From Halorubrum depositum (GTDB lineage: Archaea; Halobacteriota; Halobacteria; Halobacteriales; Haloferacaceae), in assembly GCF_007671725.1 (NCBI RefSeq), contig NZ_VCNM01000001.1, positions 806,001 through 870,000 on the forward strand: a DNA stretch of 64,000 nt, given 5' to 3'. This document shows positions 59,787 through 64,000 of the stretch, piece by piece. The translations under genes were made by a program, and so were the position numbers. Within the stretch, counting starts at the first letter, position 1. The number at the start of each line of letters is the position of its first letter. The notes below the pieces were generated by a model that saw nothing but the letters and a program-made list of their open reading frames with translations, had not been told where the DNA came from and did no database searches.

Positions 59787-60803
59787 ATGAGTGTCACGGT
59801 CGAACCGGTCCGTACGGAGTCGATCGACGGCCTTGACGGGACGTGGAACGACCATGTCCGGCGCTCTCCGATGGGGACGCTCTTTCACCGTTGGGAAGTG
59901 CTCGACATCGTCGCGGAACACACCGACGCGAAGCTGCACCGACTGGTGGGTTCGAAGGGCGACGAAGTCATCGGCCTCTTTCCGCTGTTCGAGATGCGGA
60001 AGGGCCCATTCAGCGTCCTCTTTTCTCCACCACCGGGGATGGCGATTCCGAACCTCGGACCGATACTCGCCAACTACGAGAAGATGAAACAACACTCGTT
60101 CGAGCACATGCACAGCGGATTCGTCGAGGAGGTGATGGAGTGGGCCGAGTCGGTCATCGATCCCAAGTTCGTTCGGTTCGAGACCGTTCCCGAGTACGAG
60201 GACGCCCGTCCGTACGCCTGGCGGGAGTTCGACGTTCGGCCGCGGTACACCTACCACCTCCCTATCGGCGATACTCGAACGGAGATACTCCAGCGGTTCA
60301 AGCGGAGCCGGAGAAAGGACATCCTCCGGCACGTCGACGCGGACTACGAGGTATTCGAGTCCGATCAAGAGGGTATCGAGTTCGTCCTCAAGAAGATCGC
60401 AGAGCGATACGAGGCCCAGGGGAAGACGTTCGACGTCGACGTCGACTACGTGCTGACGATGTACGAACGGCTTCCCGACGGCGTCGTCAGATCTTACGTC
60501 GCCGCTGTCGACGGCGAGTGGAAGACGGGCGTCGTAACGCTCGAGCACGACGGCGTCGTCCAGTGGTGGTTCGGTGCCGGGAAGCCGGACAGCGACCTAC
60601 CCCTGACCGACCTCGTTCACCTCTGGATACTCCACGACGCGTCCGAACGGGGCGTCAAAACCTGCGATCTCGTCGGCGCGAACACGGAGCGGATCACGGA
60701 CTTCAAATCGAAGTACAACCCCGATCTCGTGTCTTACTACGCTGTCGAGCGAGGGACACGACTCATGAACGTAGTCGCGGACATATACAAAAAGTTTCAA
60801 TAA
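59787..60803 (+). CDS. FemAB/GNAT-like acyltransferase
   Basis: A 338-residue protein of the FemAB-related GNAT superfamily. Recognisable are LFHRWEVLDIVAEHTDAK and the internal KRSRRKDILRH (about residues 170-180), a K/R-rich acyl-CoA or tRNA-binding-like stretch, and then WWFGAGKPDSDLPLTDLVHLWI and CDLVGANTERITDFKSKYNPDL. FemAB-like proteins add an amino acid or acyl group to cell-wall or polysaccharide targets. ATG 59787 is used; the upstream frame to 59739 is not supported. The stop abuts the ATG of the phosphatase-like gene, which starts a coupled trio. Confidence 0.8.
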   Translation: MSVTVEPVRTESIDGLDGTWNDHVRRSPMGTLFHRWEVLDIVAEHTDAKLHRLVGSKGDEVIGLFPLFEMRKGPFSVLFSPPPGMAIPNLGPILANYEKMKQHSFEHMHSGFVEEVMEWAESVIDPKFVRFETVPEYEDARPYAWREFDVRPRYTYHLPIGDTRTEILQRFKRSRRKDILRHVDADYEVFESDQEGIEFVLKKIAERYEAQGKTFDVDVDYVLTMYERLPDGVVRSYVAAVDGEWKTGVVTLEHDGVVQWWFGAGKPDSDLPLTDLVHLWILHDASERGVKTCDLVGANTERITDFKSKYNPDLVSYYAVERGTRLMNVVADIYKKFQ

Positions 60804-62333
60804 ATGACAAAATTGCTCTCACTCGGACTCGACGGCGCCGCGTGGCACAAACTCGACCGGATGATGGCCGACGGGAAGCTCCCGAACCTCGAACGGATGG
60901 TCGAGGACGGGACGAGGGCGCCGCTCGAAACCGTGCTTCCCCCGGTGACCTGTCCGGCGTGGCGCTGCTCCACGTCCGGAAAGAACCCCGGACAGGTCGG
61001 GGTGTTCTGGTGGCTCAACCTGGACCGACCGACCGGTCGGATCACCTCGCCGACCGCCGACTCGTTCGACACGGCCGACGTCTGGGACTACCTCTCCGAG
61101 GAGGGGAGGCGCTGCGCGGTGTTGAACGTCCCGATGACGTACCCTCCGTCGGAGCTCGACGGCGTCATGGTGTCGGGGTTCGGCGCGCCGTTCGAGATCG
61201 ACCTCGACGCGGATTCGATAACGCACCCGCCGGAGCTGCAGGACCGGTTAGAGGAGGAGTACGACTGGCAGGTCGGCATCGACGACGTGAACGACCCCGG
61301 CGGCGTCGAGGAGGCGCTCGACCTGATCCGATCGCGGTTCGAGCTGCTGCTCGACACCCTCGAAGACGGGGAGTTCGACTACGTCCACCTCACCGTGTTC
61401 TACATCAACGTCCTCCAACACCACTTCGGCGACGGGCCGGAGACGGAGCGCGGGTGGGAACTCATCGACGAGTACCTCGGGAAGCTCCCGGACGACCTGA
61501 CGAAGGTCGTCTACTCCGATCACGGCCACTCGCACATAGAGCGGACGTTCGTCATCAACAAGTACCTCATCGACAACGGGTACCTCTCGATCGAGAGCCA
61601 GGCCGGCGACGAGGTGACCGGCGGCATCTACACCGCGCTCAAGCGGGTCGGGATCTCGCCGCGGACGGCGGGCGCGCTCGCCCGGCGAGTGCTTCCCGAG
61701 GGGCTCTACGAGCGGCTCGTCCAGTCTGGATACCCGATACCCACCTTCGAGCTTGCGAACCGAGTGAACTGGGAGGAGTCCGACGCCGTGGCGCTGAGTC
61801 AGGGACCGATATACGTCAACCGCGACCGGCTCGGCGACGATTACGAGCGGTTCAGAGACGATCTGAAGGCGGAGCTGGAGTCGGTGTCTATCGAGGGGGA
61901 ATCCCCCTTCGACTCGGTCGCGTACGCGGAGGACGTGTACAGCGGAGATCACCTGGACGAGGCGCCCGACCTGCTGCTCGTCGCGGCCGACGAGTGGGAG
62001 GTGTACGGCGGCGTCACTCCCTCCGTGATCGAGCGGCAGGCCACCTCGTGGACGTCCGGCAACCACCCGATCGGGGTGCTCCTCGTCCACGGCGCCGACG
62101 TGACCGCCGGAGAACTTCAGACGCGGTCGATACTCGATATCGCGCCGACGGTGCTCCGATACCTCGACGCGCCGGTCCCGACCGACATGAACGGCGAATC
62201 GTTCGGCGAACCCTTCCGCGACGGGCTCCCGGAACGCCGGACGAGGGAGCCGATCGCGGGGGGAGCGGGGCGGGACGCCGTGCAGGACGAGGAGCTCGAA
62301 AGCCGCCTCGAAGACCTCGGTTACCTCGAATGA
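60804..62333 (+). CDS. Alkaline phosphatase superfamily (type I phosphodiesterase/nucleotide pyrophosphatase)
   Basis: A 509-residue protein. The first metal-binding Asp is in LSLGLDGAAWHKLDRM (about residue 9). The nucleophile Thr is in VTCPAWRCSTSGKNPG (about residues 49-64). The second metal site is in VVYSDHGHSHIERTF (Asp-His-x-His, about 233-247). This layout is that of the AP/NPP superfamily; members cleave phosphodiesters, sulfates or transfer phosphoglycerol. No signal peptide is visible. It begins directly after the FemAB-like stop (TAAATG) and its end overlaps the toroid gene by ATGA, so the three genes are translationally coupled. The substrate is unknown; a lipid-linked or phosphorylated glycan would suit the context. 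Confidence 0.85.
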   Translation: MTKLLSLGLDGAAWHKLDRMMADGKLPNLERMVEDGTRAPLETVLPPVTCPAWRCSTSGKNPGQVGVFWWLNLDRPTGRITSPTADSFDTADVWDYLSEEGRRCAVLNVPMTYPPSELDGVMVSGFGAPFEIDLDADSITHPPELQDRLEEEYDWQVGIDDVNDPGGVEEALDLIRSRFELLLDTLEDGEFDYVHLTVFYINVLQHHFGDGPETERGWELIDEYLGKLPDDLTKVVYSDHGHSHIERTFVINKYLIDNGYLSIESQAGDEVTGGIYTALKRVGISPRTAGALARRVLPEGLYERLVQSGYPIPTFELANRVNWEESDAVALSQGPIYVNRDRLGDDYERFRDDLKAELESVSIEGESPFDSVAYAEDVYSGDHLDEAPDLLLVAADEWEVYGGVTPSVIERQATSWTSGNHPIGVLLVHGADVTAGELQTRSILDIAPTVLRYLDAPVPTDMNGESFGEPFRDGLPERRTREPIAGGAGRDAVQDEELESRLEDLGYLE

Positions 62334-63538
62334 GCCGCAACGTTCCCGCCCTCCCGAAAGCCGGCGGCGACCGGTCGAAGACCGACGCCGACCCGTGGGC
62401 GAGACATCATCTCGTCGCGGCGCTCGATTACGCCCGCGAGCGGGAGTACCGCGGCTGGGACCTCTACGACGGCGAGAGCAGCCGCGTTCTCAGGGCCATG
62501 CCGATGAACAACAAGTGGGTGAACCTCGTCTTCCAACAGACCGTCCGCCGGTCACCGGTGAACATTCGCCCGCTCCTCCTCGTCGAACAGCGCCGGAACT
62601 TCATGGGGATCGCGCTGTTCGCCGTCGCGAACCTTCGGGCGTACGAGCTGACCGGTCAAGAGCGGTTCCGCGAGGACGCCCGCGAGCTCGTCGACTGGCT
62701 CATCGAGAACCAGAGCGAGGGGTATCACGGCTTCTGCGGCGGGCACAAACACCCGCTACAGAGGCTCTCGAAGCGGAAGTACCCGAACGATCCGGGGATC
62801 GTCGGAACGACGTACGCGGTGAAGGCGCTGCTGGCCGCCGGGGAGTACATCGACCCGTCGTACCGCGACGTGGCGCTCACCGCCGCCGACTTCGTCTTCG
62901 AGGACCTCGAATACTCGAGCCACCCCGCCGGCGCGCGGATCAAGTACAACCCCGTCGACAACGGCGATCACTACACGCTGAACGCGAACGCGCTCGGGGC
63001 GCGGCTGCTGATGAATCTCTACGACGTGGCCGGCGAGCCGCGGTTCCGAGAGGGCGCCCGGAACATACTCGACTACGTGGCGGCCCAGCAGACGGAGGAG
63101 GGCGGCTGGATGTACCGCGATCCGCCGGAGAGCTCTCACCTCTCGCTCGACAACTTCCACAACGGGTTCGTCATCGAGTCGCTCCTCAGGTTCCAAGAGA
63201 TCAGCGGGACCACCCGGTACGCGGAGACGCTCTCCGACGCCGTGCGGTTCTACCGCGGGCTGTTCACAGACGACGGCGCGCCGTGGTTCGACGAGTCGAA
63301 CGAGTACCCGCGCGACGTCCACTCGTCGGCGCAGGGCGCCGTCGTGTTCACCATGCTCGGCGACAGGGAGTTCGCCCGGCGACTGATCGAGTGGGCCGTG
63401 AGGAACCTCTCGAACCAGAAGGGGGCGTTCTACCACGAACAGCACAGGCACTACACGAAACGAACCACGTTCATGCGGTGGTGCCAGGCGTGGATGGCGC
63501 ACGGCATCTCGCGCTACCTCACGTCCGCGCTGGAGTGA
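62330..63538 (+). CDS. Alpha/alpha-toroid (six-hairpin glycosidase-like) protein
   Basis: A 402-residue protein. Repeated helical-hairpin patterns, FMGIALFAVANLRAYELTGQ, GTTYAVKALLAAGEYID, LNANALGARLLMNLYDVAGE, HNGFVIESLLRFQEISGT and AQGAVVFTMLGDREFARRL, are those of an (alpha/alpha) barrel such as glycosidases and lyases of the six-hairpin type. His, Asp and Glu occur in the loops but I cannot name a catalytic pair. The ATG overlaps the phosphatase-like stop (62330-62333). It ends RYLTSALE. It is the last gene of the trio. Homologues are often misnamed in databases, so I leave the name structural. Confidence 0.75.
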   Translation: MSRNVPALPKAGGDRSKTDADPWARHHLVAALDYAREREYRGWDLYDGESSRVLRAMPMNNKWVNLVFQQTVRRSPVNIRPLLLVEQRRNFMGIALFAVANLRAYELTGQERFREDARELVDWLIENQSEGYHGFCGGHKHPLQRLSKRKYPNDPGIVGTTYAVKALLAAGEYIDPSYRDVALTAADFVFEDLEYSSHPAGARIKYNPVDNGDHYTLNANALGARLLMNLYDVAGEPRFREGARNILDYVAAQQTEEGGWMYRDPPESSHLSLDNFHNGFVIESLLRFQEISGTTRYAETLSDAVRFYRGLFTDDGAPWFDESNEYPRDVHSSAQGAVVFTMLGDREFARRLIEWAVRNLSNQKGAFYHEQHRHYTKRTTFMRWCQAWMAHGISRYLTSALE

Positions 63539-63550
63539 CTCGTCGGAGCC

Positions 63551-63576
63551 GGAAAAAAAGACCGGCGACGCCGGCG
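63551..63576 (-). terminator. Intrinsic-type terminator of the epimerase gene
   Basis: On the minus strand a perfect 6-bp stem (CCGGCG/CGCCGG, 63562-63574) is followed by a run of seven T (63553-63559), within 30 bp of the wecB stop. The run is A-rich on the plus strand, so it would not serve the toroid gene. Confidence 0.5.
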
Positions 63577-63582
63577 GACCGC

Positions 63583-64000
63583 CTAAGGGCGCGTCCGGAG
63601 ACGCCCGACGACCTCGTCGACGACCCGCTCCGCCGCTCGCCCGTCGCCGTACAGCGAGGGCTTCTCCGAGAGGTCGTCGGTCCGACGGAGCGCCGCCCGG
63701 ATCGCCTCCGCGTCCGCCCCGACGAGCTCGTTCCAACCGGCCTCGACGGTCTCGACCCACTCCGTCTCGTCGCGGAGCGTCACGCACCGGGTGTCGAGGT
63801 AGAACGCCTCCTTCTGCACGCCGCCGGAGTCGGTCGCCACGCGTTCCGCCCCGTCGAGGAGCCCGACGAACTCCAGGTAGCCGACCGGCTCGATCACGTC
63901 CAACTCCCCCGTCGCCCGCTCCCAGAGGTCGTGTCGCTTGAGCGCGTCCTCGGTCCGGGGATGGAGGGGAACGACGACCGGACGCGGCGACGACGCCAAC
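63583..64000 (-). CDS. wecB: UDP-N-acetylglucosamine 2-epimerase, C-terminal part (window edge)
   Basis: The open frame runs off the right edge, leaving 139 C-terminal codons. The segment contains the family signatures VVPLHPRTEDALKRHDLW, VIEPVGYLEFVGLLDGAERVATDSGGVQKEA (in parts: ATDSGGVQKEAF) and LRDETEWVETVEAGWNELVG, all diagnostic of non-hydrolysing UDP-GlcNAc 2-epimerases, which make UDP-ManNAc. This supports the reading of the region as a nucleotide-sugar and surface-glycan locus. An internal ATG at 63999 is not the true start, because the conserved N-terminal domain lies beyond the window. Confidence 0.92.
   Translation of the reverse strand, partial: LASSPRPVVVPLHPRTEDALKRHDLWERATGELDVIEPVGYLEFVGLLDGAERVATDSGGVQKEAFYLDTRCVTLRDETEWVETVEAGWNELVGADAEAIRAALRRTDDLSEKPSLYGDGRAAERVVDEVVGRLRTRP

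Overview
This window looks like a stretch of haloarchaeal chromosome (class Halobacteria; gene content and repeats suggest the Halorubrum/Haloferacales side, but this cannot be proved from the window). The evidence is very high G+C coding DNA, strongly acidic proteins, TATA-like boxes about 25-30 bp upstream of start codons with little or no leader, many Tat (twin-arginine) signal peptides and lipoboxes, and archaeal-type genes: pyruvoyl arginine decarboxylase, NurA, NOG1-type GTPase, an Htr-like transducer and a COG1361-type surface protein with its ABC exporter. I saw no rRNA, tRNA, CRISPR array or intact insertion sequence.

0-26.6 kb is mostly ordinary housekeeping DNA: the tail of arginine decarboxylase, a MetE-like methyltransferase, an M14/AspA-type deacylase, a polysaccharide flippase, two aldo/keto reductases, a class V aminotransferase, a COG1361 protein plus ABC-2 exporter operon, an AGE-family epimerase, thioredoxin, a second class V aminotransferase, DoxX, glucose-6-phosphate isomerase, a CPBP protease, NurA, a chemotaxis transducer, a DUF2240 pair and two methyltransferases. 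Two related, inverted, non-coding structured repeats (about 6.05-6.35 kb and 19.65-19.98 kb) interrupt it. A shared end motif also occurs alone at 41.39 kb.

26.6-29.2 kb is an accessory patch of visibly lower G+C: an unrecognised 238-residue protein between short inverted repeats resembling IS6-type ends, then an SdpI-like membrane protein and a rhodanese. 29.4-43.7 kb returns to core-type genes: NhaC-type antiporter, NOG1-like GTPase, hisS, a CNNM/CorC protein, a four-gene nitrate/sulfonate-type ABC operon that has two substrate-binding proteins (one without any export signal), a putative Nmad3 protein, a DJ-1/PfpI protein, a left-handed beta-helix acyltransferase and a third aldo/keto reductase.

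43.9-64 kb is a cell-surface and glycan region. It opens with a two-gene operon encoding a beta-helix protein with a C-terminal dockerin and a membrane protein with two cohesin-like modules plus four copies of an unrecognised ~43-residue repeat. It continues with a GNAT-like protein, an NAD-dependent epimerase, DUF362, a Gfo/Idh/MocA oxidoreductase, a DUF354 protein, two paralogous secreted beta-helix proteins (the second with a near-identical internal 197-codon duplication), a polysaccharide deacetylase, and a tightly coupled trio (FemAB-like acyltransferase, alkaline-phosphatase-superfamily enzyme, alpha/alpha-toroid protein). It ends with the C-terminal part of UDP-GlcNAc 2-epimerase. I read this as a surface-glycan assembly and remodelling locus; the glycan itself is not identifiable from sequence.
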